5,347 nt of DNA, from contig JAEOSY010000146.1 of NCBI GenBank assembly GCA_016840125.1, positions 1 through 5,347 of the forward strand, given 5' to 3'. The position numbers and the translations under genes are program-made. Source of the DNA: Candidatus Helarchaeota archaeon (GTDB lineage: Archaea; Asgardarchaeota; Lokiarchaeia; Helarchaeales; HEL-GB-A). Below are positions 1 to 5,344 of the stretch, one piece after another (the first letter of the stretch is position 1; every line of letters begins with the position of its first letter). The notes beneath the pieces were generated by a model that saw only the letters and a list, made by a program, of their open reading frames with translations, was not told the DNA's origin and did not search any database.

Positions 1-2
1 AT

Positions 3-269
3 AGAGATATTTTCAAAAGTGTTGAGGAATATGCCTTACCCTTGTGGTTCGTGATAAGCTATGAGAATAAAAAAGAGATGGCAAATATTGAAAAGGATCA
101 TTCAAACAGTACCTGGGATGAAATTAAAAATGGATTCGATGGCAAATACCCCAAAATAGAGCGTATTTACAACGAGCTAACGAAAAATAGTGAAGTAAAC
201 AATCTTTTTAGTCGGTTAAATGGCCCGATAAAAGATTATTTTCCGCTTACAAGATTATTATATGATTGA
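3..269 (+). CDS. C-terminal end of an unrecognised protein (cut by window edge)
   Basis: The reading frame is open from the first bases of the window to the TGA at 267-269, giving about 88 residues, so this is the 3' end of a longer gene that starts outside. A TTG at 42 could be read as a start, but the frame continues upstream without a stop and no ribosome binding site precedes it. The visible part is hydrophilic and mostly helical in character, with a hydrophobic patch (LPLWFVISYE) near the left edge and a lysine/asparagine-rich middle. There is no signal peptide, metal-binding cluster or nucleotide-binding motif. I do not recognise the family. About 100 bases separate it from the next plus-strand gene, so co-transcription is possible. 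No terminator is visible in the gap. Confidence 0.6.
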   Translation, partial: RDIFKSVEEYALPLWFVISYENKKEMANIEKDHSNSTWDEIKNGFDGKYPKIERIYNELTKNSEVNNLFSRLNGPIKDYFPLTRLLYD

Positions 270-371
270 TCTGAATATAAAGTAATCTGGCGAGCGGTGA
301 TAAAATGACTCATTGCCTAAATCTTAAAACTATTTTTCCTTAAAATATAGAATAGTATATAGAGAACGAAT

Positions 372-1256
372 ATGAATTTTGAATTTTCAAAAATTAATTT
401 AAGACTTCAAGATTTTATAAATTATTATAAAGAAGACCTTCGGAGAGATAAAGATTTAGATCCTAATAGAGAGCATAATAAAATTTCTGAAGTTTGTAGG
501 AATTTTGACGAAGAGGAAAAGCTTTATTTTATTCTTCTTTTAACACATTTTGATAATTTCAAAACTGCCAATTTGTTTTATCATGAATTGAATTGGGCTT
601 CTCTCTGTTTAATACAAAAGCATGAGATTGCACAACTGTGTTCCTCATTTTTCGAAAAAACTCGTTCGATTGGAGACCATAGAAGATATTTTAATTGTTT
701 GCCTGTGAAGGAAAATTGTAAATTAACCAAGGCGCAATACACTATTGAAATACTAATAAACTATAGAGATGTAATATCTAACTTTGGATCTCAGGAAGAT
801 TTCTTTTTGACAGGGAGAGATAGAAGATTTAGATTACTTTTCGATAGGCTGTCGCAAGTTAAACATTTTCACACGCGTTTGCCAAGATGGGATCATCTTG
901 AACGATTATCATACGCTGATAATTATTTGATACTTCCAGATAGATTATACTTAGAGATTCCAACTTATAGTGGCCCGATTTCCGGTTTATTCTATCTGTT
1001 AAGCGGTGAAAGAAACAAGGCGGATATAAATGGCCATAATTTCATTACCAAGATTTTACCTAATTATTGGAACTCTTCTGTGAATCTGGCTTCCCATATA
1101 CCTCCTGACGCTTCTTTTGAAACCATTATCCCCATTTTAGAAAATTGGCTCATAGATAATCTAAGGATTCAGATACCACCGACCGAGCAAAGAGCGACAT
1201 TTATCTATGACATTGAATCTTGTCTTTGCAATTGGCAAAAAAGAAAATTTGAATAA
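372..1256 (+). CDS. Predicted DNA-glycosylase-like protein, aGPT-Pplase (clade 3-like) family
   Basis: This 294-aa protein has no signal peptide or membrane segment, so it is probably cytoplasmic. Three stretches look like the helical family named alpha-glutamyl/putrescinyl thymine pyrophosphorylase: EEEKLYFILLLTHFDNFKTA (about residues 47-66), the block around RLPRWDHLERLSYADNY (169-185) followed by PDRLYLE and a Gly-Pro-containing turn (189-202), and a C-terminal DIESCLCNWQKR element (280-291). From family knowledge, these are DNA-glycosylase-like enzymes first predicted in phages with hypermodified thymine, and relatives also occur in bacteria. The precise reaction here is unknown: it could excise, recognise or modify a non-standard base. 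It is followed 15 bases later by a uracil-DNA-glycosylase-like gene, which supports a role on DNA bases. The start is the first ATG, behind a modest AGAG 7 bases upstream. The gene is noticeably more AT-rich than the genes near the tRNA. Family assignment is from memory of motifs, so it is moderate only. Confidence 0.6.
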   Translation: MNFEFSKINLRLQDFINYYKEDLRRDKDLDPNREHNKISEVCRNFDEEEKLYFILLLTHFDNFKTANLFYHELNWASLCLIQKHEIAQLCSSFFEKTRSIGDHRRYFNCLPVKENCKLTKAQYTIEILINYRDVISNFGSQEDFFLTGRDRRFRLLFDRLSQVKHFHTRLPRWDHLERLSYADNYLILPDRLYLEIPTYSGPISGLFYLLSGERNKADINGHNFITKILPNYWNSSVNLASHIPPDASFETIIPILENWLIDNLRIQIPPTEQRATFIYDIESCLCNWQKRKFE

Positions 1257-1271
1257 GGTTTTTTTGAACTC

Positions 1272-1901
1272 ATGGAACTTCAGAGTCTATTCAATTTTTT
1301 AGAAAAGAAGGTTTTTGATTTAAAAACCTCACCTCCTCTTTTTAATTTTTATAAAAATTTTGATCTTTCGGTGGATTTAAAAAATGGTGCTGAGATAAGA
1401 AAAGAGAATTTAAAGAAATACTTAGCCAGTTTTACTTTCAGTCCTGATATTTTCCTTTTAGGAGAGGCCCCGGGGCACAAGGGGTGCCGATTCTCCGGTG
1501 TTCCATTCACAAGTGAAAGGTTGCTTTGTAATGGTGAAACTCCGTTTACTGGAAGGCAGTCAAGCTGTGATTCATACCCTAAGAGTGAAGCAACAGCATC
1601 AATATTTTGGCGGATAATGAAATCATATCACCCAAAATTTATTGTTTGGAATTGCATTCCATTTCATCCACATGATCCTGGATTGCTGAGAACGAATCGG
1701 ACTCCTACTATATCAGAAATCAATTTGTATTCTGGAATACTCGGAAGTTTCATTAAGATTATTAACCCCAAAAAAATTATTGCTGTGGGGAAGAGAGCTG
1801 AAAGAGCGCTAAAGCATTTGAATTTTGATTACTATCCAATCCGTCATCCGTCACATGGAGGATCAAGACTATTTGAGGAAGGTATAAAAAGTTTTATGTG
1901 A
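1272..1901 (+). CDS. Uracil-DNA glycosylase superfamily protein
   Basis: This 209-aa protein has the ordered motifs of the uracil-DNA glycosylase fold. GEAPG at residues 64-68 is motif I, which in family 4/5 enzymes forms the water-activating and uracil-binding loop. It is followed by GCRFSGVPFTSE (71-82), WNCIPFHPH (126-134), the buried strand and helix IIAVGKRAERAL (169-180), and RHPSHGG (191-197), which is the DNA-intercalating HPS loop with the conserved His192. Family members hydrolyse the N-glycosidic bond of uracil or a damaged or modified base and leave an abasic site. Cysteines 72, 86, 99 and 128 do not form the iron-sulfur spacing of classical family 4, so this is probably a divergent branch with uncertain substrate. 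About 60 N-terminal residues precede the core. The start lies 15 bases after the upstream stop, with no strong ribosome binding site, so translational coupling is likely. The pairing suggests a two-enzyme base-excision or defence module (inference). Confidence 0.85.
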   Translation: MELQSLFNFLEKKVFDLKTSPPLFNFYKNFDLSVDLKNGAEIRKENLKKYLASFTFSPDIFLLGEAPGHKGCRFSGVPFTSERLLCNGETPFTGRQSSCDSYPKSEATASIFWRIMKSYHPKFIVWNCIPFHPHDPGLLRTNRTPTISEINLYSGILGSFIKIINPKKIIAVGKRAERALKHLNFDYYPIRHPSHGGSRLFEEGIKSFM

Positions 1902-2268
1902 AAATATCGGGATATTCAAAATCGACACAATTGTTTAAATTGATACACAACAGAAGACCCAACCTTGGAATGGAACCTGATTATATGCTCCCCAAAATAA
2001 TCAGCATAACCTTAGGACTCGCTGCGCTCGGCATCTTCATGTGGAAATTCAAAGAGACCCCTTTCTGTCGCCCATGAGTTATGCTCCCTGTGGCGGGCGG
2101 CGTAGGTTACGCAGCATATTGGATTTTGAAACGATTCATATAATGATTTTCAGAAAAATGGCCCACTGGAAATGAATTAAAATAAATGGGCAGTCTATCT
2201 GGTTCAATGTGTTCACAAATCATTAACTTGGGGAAATGACCTGTTCGGAAGTAGGTGGATCAGTTTTA
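1902..2268. other. Intergenic stretch with a short hydrophobic frame
   Basis: This gap lies between the end of the glycosylase pair and the 3' end of a convergent minus-strand gene. Just after the upstream stop there is a small perfect inverted repeat, AATATC-GG-GATATT (1903-1916). Its two-base centre is too tight for a transcript hairpin and it has no U-run, so I do not call it a terminator. The middle part (about 2020-2120) is clearly GC-richer than its surroundings and contains the interrupted small frame described separately. No intact gene is convincing in 2144-2268. Confidence 0.5.
1970..2143 (+). pseudogene. Possible small two-helix membrane protein interrupted by an in-frame TGA
   Basis: One frame runs from ATG 1970 (or ATG 1985) to TAA 2141-2143 and would encode 57 codons, but codon 36 is TGA (2075-2077). 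Before it lies a hydrophobic helix (about residues 6-25, including SITLGLAALGIFMW) and a charged turn (KFKET). After it, still in the same frame, comes a second hydrophobic helix (37-53, including MLPVAGGVGYAAYWIL) ending in KRFI. This two-helix hairpin shape, with a basic tail and a local rise in GC, makes a decayed small membrane-protein gene plausible. A single TGG-to-TGA change would explain it. TGA is a real stop elsewhere in the window, so recoding is unlikely. A 35-aa first half, or a 20-aa second half starting at ATG 2081, could still be translated. No good ribosome binding site precedes either start, and chance is not excluded. Confidence 0.35.
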
Positions 2269-2529
2269 TCATCTCCAATCAGAACCTCTATATTCAGGTC
2301 TGACCTTGTAGATACCATCCCCCGTTCTGACAAAATATTTTTTATACGTTACACTATGTTCGGGACTTGAAGCATTGGCCAGCGTAACATTTATATAGGT
2401 TTCTGGCACAATCCACCCTTTTGATTCAGTGAATCGTTTAATCTCTGAAGTTCCAAATGGTTCCAAAATCATGCCTTTATTTACTGCACTCACAATTTCG
2501 CGGTTTAATCCACGCCCGTATTTTGACAT
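2269..2529 (-). CDS. Small probable winged-helix-like DNA-binding protein, 86 aa
   Basis: The frame is supported by an excellent ribosome binding site: AAAGGAG (2537-2543, read on the minus strand), 7 bases before the ATG. The 86-aa product has a helix (NREIVSAVNKG, residues 9-19), then EPFGTSEIKRFTESKGW (23-39), which looks like the helix-turn-helix part of a small winged-helix unit. Next comes ETYINVTLANASS (43-55), resembling a second helix, and then KKYFVRTGDGIYKVRPEYRG (63-82), which resembles the hairpin wing with its GDGxYKV turn. The protein is basic, soluble and lacks cysteines. I cannot name a family with certainty; the DNA-binding reading is inference from this pattern. It is transcribed away from the nuclease-like/DUF4062 operon across a long divergent intergenic region. 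It could therefore regulate that operon or itself, or be an independent accessory gene. Confidence 0.75.
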   Translation of the reverse strand: MSKYGRGLNREIVSAVNKGMILEPFGTSEIKRFTESKGWIVPETYINVTLANASSPEHSVTYKKYFVRTGDGIYKVRPEYRGSDWR

Positions 2530-2821
2530 CTTATATCTCCTTTAGTCTTTTTGTTAATTCTAACCTAATGTGTCGTTCAGAACCAGACCAAATTTATTCA
2601 ATGTAAATAGGAAGTTAAGTTACCTTTTAAAATTGAGTTATGTTTATTAGAAATATCCTTTGGATTCATTCAATATTGACGGGAAGTAACACTTATGGAG
2701 GGTGCCTGGTGAAATAGAAGTTGAAATAATCTGCTTTTTGAAAGGTTGAAAGTTTTTTACCGAAATACTCTATATTTTGTTAGTAAATATTTATATGTAT
2801 ACAACATATTGTGCTTTGAGC

Positions 2822-2850
2822 TTGACTTTGCCTCCATTTTTTGATATGCT
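2822..2850 (+). promoter_or_regulatory. Candidate sigma-70-type promoter upstream of the nuclease-like operon
   Basis: TTGACT (2822-2827) and TATGCT (2845-2850) are separated by exactly 17 bases. They match the consensus at 5 of 6 and 4 of 6 positions and point towards the operon that starts at 3008. A transcript from here would have a leader of about 150 bases. In AT-rich DNA such matches arise by chance, so this is tentative. Confidence 0.35.
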
Positions 2851-2958
2851 TTTTTAGTTCTGAAGAAAATGTTAAAGGGCATCTCTTAATTATCTCCACC
2901 AGAACGTTAGTTGCATTCCTGTGTGATTCCTGTTTCGTCCTTTGCCATTCCATGAAAT

Positions 2959-2964
2959 TATAAT
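2959..2964 (+). promoter_or_regulatory. Perfect TATAAT box, candidate -10 element
   Basis: A consensus TATAAT lies 43 bases before the ATG at 3008, a typical distance for a proximal promoter. There is no good -35 hexamer at 16-18 bases upstream (CGTCCT region) and no extended -10 TGN. If used, it would need an activator or be weak. It is an alternative to the TTGACT/TATGCT pair further upstream. Confidence 0.3.
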
Positions 2965-3007
2965 CTCATTAATTCAATATCTAAATTGTTATTGAAACGG
3001 AGGGCTT

Positions 3008-3292
3008 ATGTCAAAAGAAACTCATGATCGGAAAGTCAGGCAAATTGCCAAGGAACTAAAACAGAAGGGATGGAAGGTTCAGGCAGATTTAAAGACATAT
3101 GATACCCCAGATGGTATCGGAAAAAATAATTACACGCCCGACATTGTAGCCACACGTGGTAAGAAGACGAAGATTGTGGAGGTTGATACGCCAGGAACAA
3201 TTAATAATGATCAGCTGGCTTCTTTCCGTCGAAGTGCCGTTCAAAGGAAAAATGCCGATTTCGAACATGTGATTACAAAACCAAGGAAATAG
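3008..3292 (+). CDS. Small PD-(D/E)xK nuclease-like protein, 94 aa
   Basis: The ATG is preceded by GGAGGG (2999-3004), a strong ribosome binding site. The 94-aa product begins with a basic helix (HDRKVRQIAKELKQKGW, residues 6-22), then a strand (KVQADLK). Next come TPDIVATRGKKTKIVEVDTP (43-62) and a helix with a basic end (NNDQLASFRRSA, 66-77). This helix-strand, PD, then E-x-D order is the layout of the restriction-endonuclease (PD-(D/E)xK) fold, with Asp45, Glu58 and Asp60 as the candidate metal-binding residues. The usual catalytic lysine after the Glu is replaced by Asp60, followed by Thr. The protein may therefore be a variant nuclease, an inactive relative or a DNA-binding subunit. It is short for a free-standing enzyme and probably works as an oligomer or with a partner. 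It is the first gene of a set that continues with a zinc ribbon and a DUF4062 protein. The fold call is moderate and the activity unproven. Confidence 0.7.
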   Translation: MSKETHDRKVRQIAKELKQKGWKVQADLKTYDTPDGIGKNNYTPDIVATRGKKTKIVEVDTPGTINNDQLASFRRSAVQRKNADFEHVITKPRK

Positions 3293-3347
3293 CGGGTCAA
3301 ATACCAAACGGCTTGCCAATGATTCGATATCTAACCAAGAGGATTTC

Positions 3348-3497
3348 ATGAGAACAATGCTTTTAATATGCAAGAATTGTGGTTATCAACAGAAAATACA
3401 AATTTATGATCGTGACGAGGCGAAACGGAAAAATATTCGTTTAGTTCCACCCAGATGCGACCGTTGCGGGAGTACTAATGTGGATCTACGGAATTGA
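3348..3497 (+). CDS. 49-aa zinc-ribbon protein
   Basis: This very short gene has good support. AAGAGGA (3337-3343) sits just ahead of ATG 3348, and the frame ends at TGA 3495-3497, only 3 bases before the next ATG. The product has two metal knuckles, CKNCG (Cys8, Cys11) and CDRCG (Cys37, Cys40), separated by 25 residues with a charged middle (YDRDEAKRK). This is the classic four-cysteine zinc ribbon: the first knuckle near the N-terminus, a strand pair, then PPRCDRCGS. Such ribbons bind DNA, RNA or protein partners and structure a complex; they are not enzymes on their own. The tight coupling to the DUF4062 gene suggests the two products are made together and may interact (inference). A cysteine pattern this regular is unlikely by chance. 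Confidence 0.8.
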   Translation: MRTMLLICKNCGYQQKIQIYDRDEAKRKNIRLVPPRCDRCGSTNVDLRN

Positions 3498-3500
3498 AAA

Positions 3501-4637
3501 ATGGAATTCATGAAACCACGGATATTTGTTAGTTCTGTCATGAAAAAATACGCGGATTACCGCGAAGCTGCCAAAATTGGAATACACCAGGCAGGGGGCC
3601 ATCCCGTTTTAGTAGAAGATTTTCCTGGCTTATCTGTCTCGCCAAGGAACGCTTGTCTTGATGGTGTCGCCAGCTGTGACATAATTACAATTATTATAGG
3701 AGAAAGAGGTGGATGGAGAGCCCCATCAGGCAAATTGGTAGTTGAAGAAGAGTATGAAGAAGCACTTAAACGGAAAATGCGGATATTAGTTTTTGTGCAG
3801 GACACCAACCGTGATCCAGATGCCCAATATCTTGTTGATCTTTTATCCGATTACATTGATGGGCAATTCCGTCCAGTGTTTGCAACCCCTGAAGAGTTAC
3901 AACGTCAAGTTGAAAAAGCCATAAGGCTTTTAATTGATTATTTGAGTACCGAGGAGATTGATGTGATCAAGCTTCAAGAAAAACTTTCAAATCCGTATCA
4001 ATTCCAAAATCATACGAGTATGAGATATGTTTTAGCCCCGGAACGCACAGAAGAGTTCATTGATCCTGTTACTCTGGAGTCCACTAAATTCGAGGAACAA
4101 ATTTATAAAATAGCCCATTCAGGTGAGGTTAGACTTTTTTCATACAAAAAAGGGAAAGAATCCGAGGTAGGTATAAATGAAATTATAATTTTACAGGATG
4201 ATGACCACGGACGTTGGGAAGAAACCGAATTAGTAAGGCTTGAGATATCATCAGAAGGGATGATTACCATAGACAGCAATGTAACTGGTCTCAGAAAACC
4301 AAGGCGTGATTACGATCTCAGCGGTACTTTCGTTATACTTGAAGATGATATCTCGCTTAGACTAAAACAATGTTTTGACTTCGCACATGAATTTCTTAAC
4401 CACTATGATCCTTATAAACGATATGATAAATTCTATTTTAATGCTGCCCTCCATAATGTAGGTTATCGGAATCTGATGAAGGAACTTCCTAAGGGCAACA
4501 GTATGACAATGCGTCAAACGGGAGACGGAATAATAATCGCATTTGATAAACCACGTTCTACAACGAGGACTGATCTCAATAATTCAAAAGAATTAGTTAC
4601 ACTCGCTCTTACGATGTTCAGACGACGGCTAACTTAA
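3501..4637 (+). CDS. DUF4062-domain protein with an unrecognised C-terminal half
   Basis: This 378-aa protein starts with a DUF4062 domain (about residues 5-105). It shows KPRIFVSSVMK at 5-15 (the family's IFxSS opening), REAAKIGIHQAGGHPVLVEDFPG (21-43), CLDGVASCDIITIIIGERGGW (52-72), then GKLVVEEEYEEALKRKMRILVFV (77-99). Glu84 of the EYEEA motif is the strongest candidate for an active-site residue. From family knowledge, DUF4062 has a TIR-like or nucleoside-deoxyribosyltransferase-like fold and is often the N-terminal domain of bacterial conflict proteins, where it may act on nucleotides or signal. Residues 106-165 look like a helical linker. The rest (about 170-378) is a mixed region I do not recognise, possibly a sensor; there is no Walker motif, so this is not a STAND ATPase. 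The true start may be ATG 3510 (MKPRIFVSS), which fits family starts. The gene follows the zinc-ribbon stop by 3 bases. Confidence 0.85.
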   Translation: MEFMKPRIFVSSVMKKYADYREAAKIGIHQAGGHPVLVEDFPGLSVSPRNACLDGVASCDIITIIIGERGGWRAPSGKLVVEEEYEEALKRKMRILVFVQDTNRDPDAQYLVDLLSDYIDGQFRPVFATPEELQRQVEKAIRLLIDYLSTEEIDVIKLQEKLSNPYQFQNHTSMRYVLAPERTEEFIDPVTLESTKFEEQIYKIAHSGEVRLFSYKKGKESEVGINEIIILQDDDHGRWEETELVRLEISSEGMITIDSNVTGLRKPRRDYDLSGTFVILEDDISLRLKQCFDFAHEFLNHYDPYKRYDKFYFNAALHNVGYRNLMKELPKGNSMTMRQTGDGIIIAFDKPRSTTRTDLNNSKELVTLALTMFRRRLT

Positions 4638-4701
4638 ATTACTGGATATAAGTTACACTGCATACTTGATTTTATAAATTCTGTATTTGAACCCCGCACC
4701 A

Positions 4702-5064
4702 ATGAGTCTATCGATTTCAATTATACATCGAAAGATTGCCTCTCTAAAAAAATCCACATTCAGATCAAAATTCAGATTAACACGAAAAGACCGAGATTAT
4801 ATCGCATCCAAAGGTATCGAAACCATCAAAGAGCACGCATATCAATTTGTCACTGCCAGGGTTGCCCCGGATTCTCCTCAAAATGATGGTAAACAAACAC
4901 CGATGAGAGGACATCCGGTATTTATTGCTCAGCATGCTACTGCGACTTGTTGCCGGGGATGCATTCAAAAGTGGCATGGAATCGAGAAGGGCAGGGCGCT
5001 AAATGATGGGGAAGTTGATTTTGTTGTTGCGTTGATTATGGGGTGGATCAATGAACAGGTATAA
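4702..5064 (+). CDS. DUF4186 family protein
   Basis: From ATG 4702 this is a 120-aa protein. A TTG at 4687 would add five residues; neither start has a clear ribosome binding site, and ATG is preferred because the family normally begins shortly before the FRxxFRL element. The family signature is nearly complete: FRSKFRL (20-26), DRDYIASKGIETIKEHA (30-46), NDGKQTPMRGHPVFIAQHAT (61-80), and CCRGCIQKWHGI (83-94), followed by KGRAL and a C-terminal helix ending in WI. The His78 and Cys83-Cys84-x2-Cys87 cluster with His92 suggests a metal site or redox-active cysteines, but the biochemical role of DUF4186 is not known to me. It begins 64 bases after the DUF4062 gene, so it might be read through from that operon. 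However, DUF4186 proteins are widespread, and this one may simply be an ordinary chromosomal gene beside the tRNA. Its composition is less AT-rich than the left part of the window. Confidence 0.85.
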   Translation: MSLSISIIHRKIASLKKSTFRSKFRLTRKDRDYIASKGIETIKEHAYQFVTARVAPDSPQNDGKQTPMRGHPVFIAQHATATCCRGCIQKWHGIEKGRALNDGEVDFVVALIMGWINEQV

Positions 5065-5170
5065 TTTAATGGAAGCTAATATCTATTATGGATATATCTA
5101 CCGTAGTTTATATTGGATTACTTTAAAATCTATTTTTGATGTTGGGTATAATATTGGGTACCAAAGAATT

Positions 5171-5210
5171 GTAAAATAAAAAAGGGTTAGCTATTGTTAG
5201 CTAACCCTTT
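5171..5210 (-). terminator. Intrinsic terminator of the tRNA-fMet unit
   Basis: A perfect 13-bp inverted repeat (AAAGGGTTAGCTA at 5181-5193 and its complement at 5198-5210) encloses a 4-base loop. Read on the minus strand, the hairpin starts 10 bases after the tRNA CCA end and is followed by a T-rich tract (TTTATTTTAC, from 5180 to 5171). On the plus strand the tract after the hairpin is poorer (GATTTTCC), so it mainly serves the tRNA, though it may also help stop rightward transcripts from the DUF4186 side. Confidence 0.85.
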
Positions 5211-5220
5211 GATTTTCCTG

Positions 5221-5297
<77 letters not shown>

Positions 5298-5315
5298 TCA
5301 ATTTTTGGAACAACC

Positions 5316-5344
5316 AATATAATGACAACCCTTTGGTCTGTCAA
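5316..5344 (-). promoter_or_regulatory. Strong sigma-70-type promoter of tRNA-fMet
   Basis: On the minus strand TTGACA (5339-5344) is followed after exactly 17 bases by TATATT (5316-5321). The first tRNA base lies 19 bases after the -10 box, so transcription would start about 12 bases upstream of the mature tRNA 5' end. The perfect -35 fits a highly expressed stable-RNA gene. No clear GC-rich discriminator is present; the bases after the -10 are GGTTGTTCC. Confidence 0.88.

Larger units (their letters stand above)
2530..3007. other. Long divergent intergenic region (478 bases)
   Basis: This region separates the minus-strand winged-helix-like gene from the plus-strand three-gene operon and should hold the control regions of both. 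It is very AT-rich. Two promoter-like elements pointing right are listed separately. All plus-strand frames are short (25 codons or fewer). On the minus strand a 57-codon frame (2780-2953) has a fairly protein-like middle but no ribosome binding site, so it is not called as a gene. No tRNA, CRISPR array, tandem repeat or clear terminator was seen. Confidence 0.5.

Noticed and set aside
313..353. Possible promoter before the aGPT-Pplase-like gene (TTGCCT with TAAAAT or TAGAAT)
   Set aside because: Spacings of about 22 bases or more do not fit, and in AT-rich DNA isolated -10-like boxes are expected by chance.
1903..1916. Inverted repeat AATATC-GG-GATATT after the glycosylase pair, considered as terminator or operator
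   Set aside because: The two-base centre cannot form a normal hairpin loop, no T-run follows, and one short palindrome in AT-rich DNA is not enough to call an operator.
2075..2077. In-frame TGA as selenocysteine or as a Trp codon of an altered genetic code
   Set aside because: TGA terminates several well-supported genes here (269, 1901, 3497), Trp is written TGG, and no selenocysteine insertion hairpin is evident.
2162..2193. Short GCCCA...TGGGC inverted repeat considered as a terminator for the left cassette
   Set aside because: Only 5 bp of stem with a loop of more than 20 bases and no T-run after it.
2780..2953. 57-codon minus-strand frame in the divergent intergenic region with a protein-like middle (SSELKKHIKKW)
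   Set aside because: No ribosome binding site before its ATG, a low-complexity AT-driven end, and no recognisable family; it would also sit in the control region of the rightward operon.
3089..3373. 94-codon minus-strand frame opposite the nuclease-like gene
   Set aside because: It is a shadow of the well-supported plus-strand genes, with no ribosome binding site and no family resemblance.
3557..3808. 83-codon minus-strand frame opposite the DUF4062 domain
   Set aside because: Serine/proline-rich shadow of a strongly conserved plus-strand domain.
4777..4977. 66-codon minus-strand frame opposite the DUF4186 gene
   Set aside because: Shadow of a conserved family gene; no start signal.
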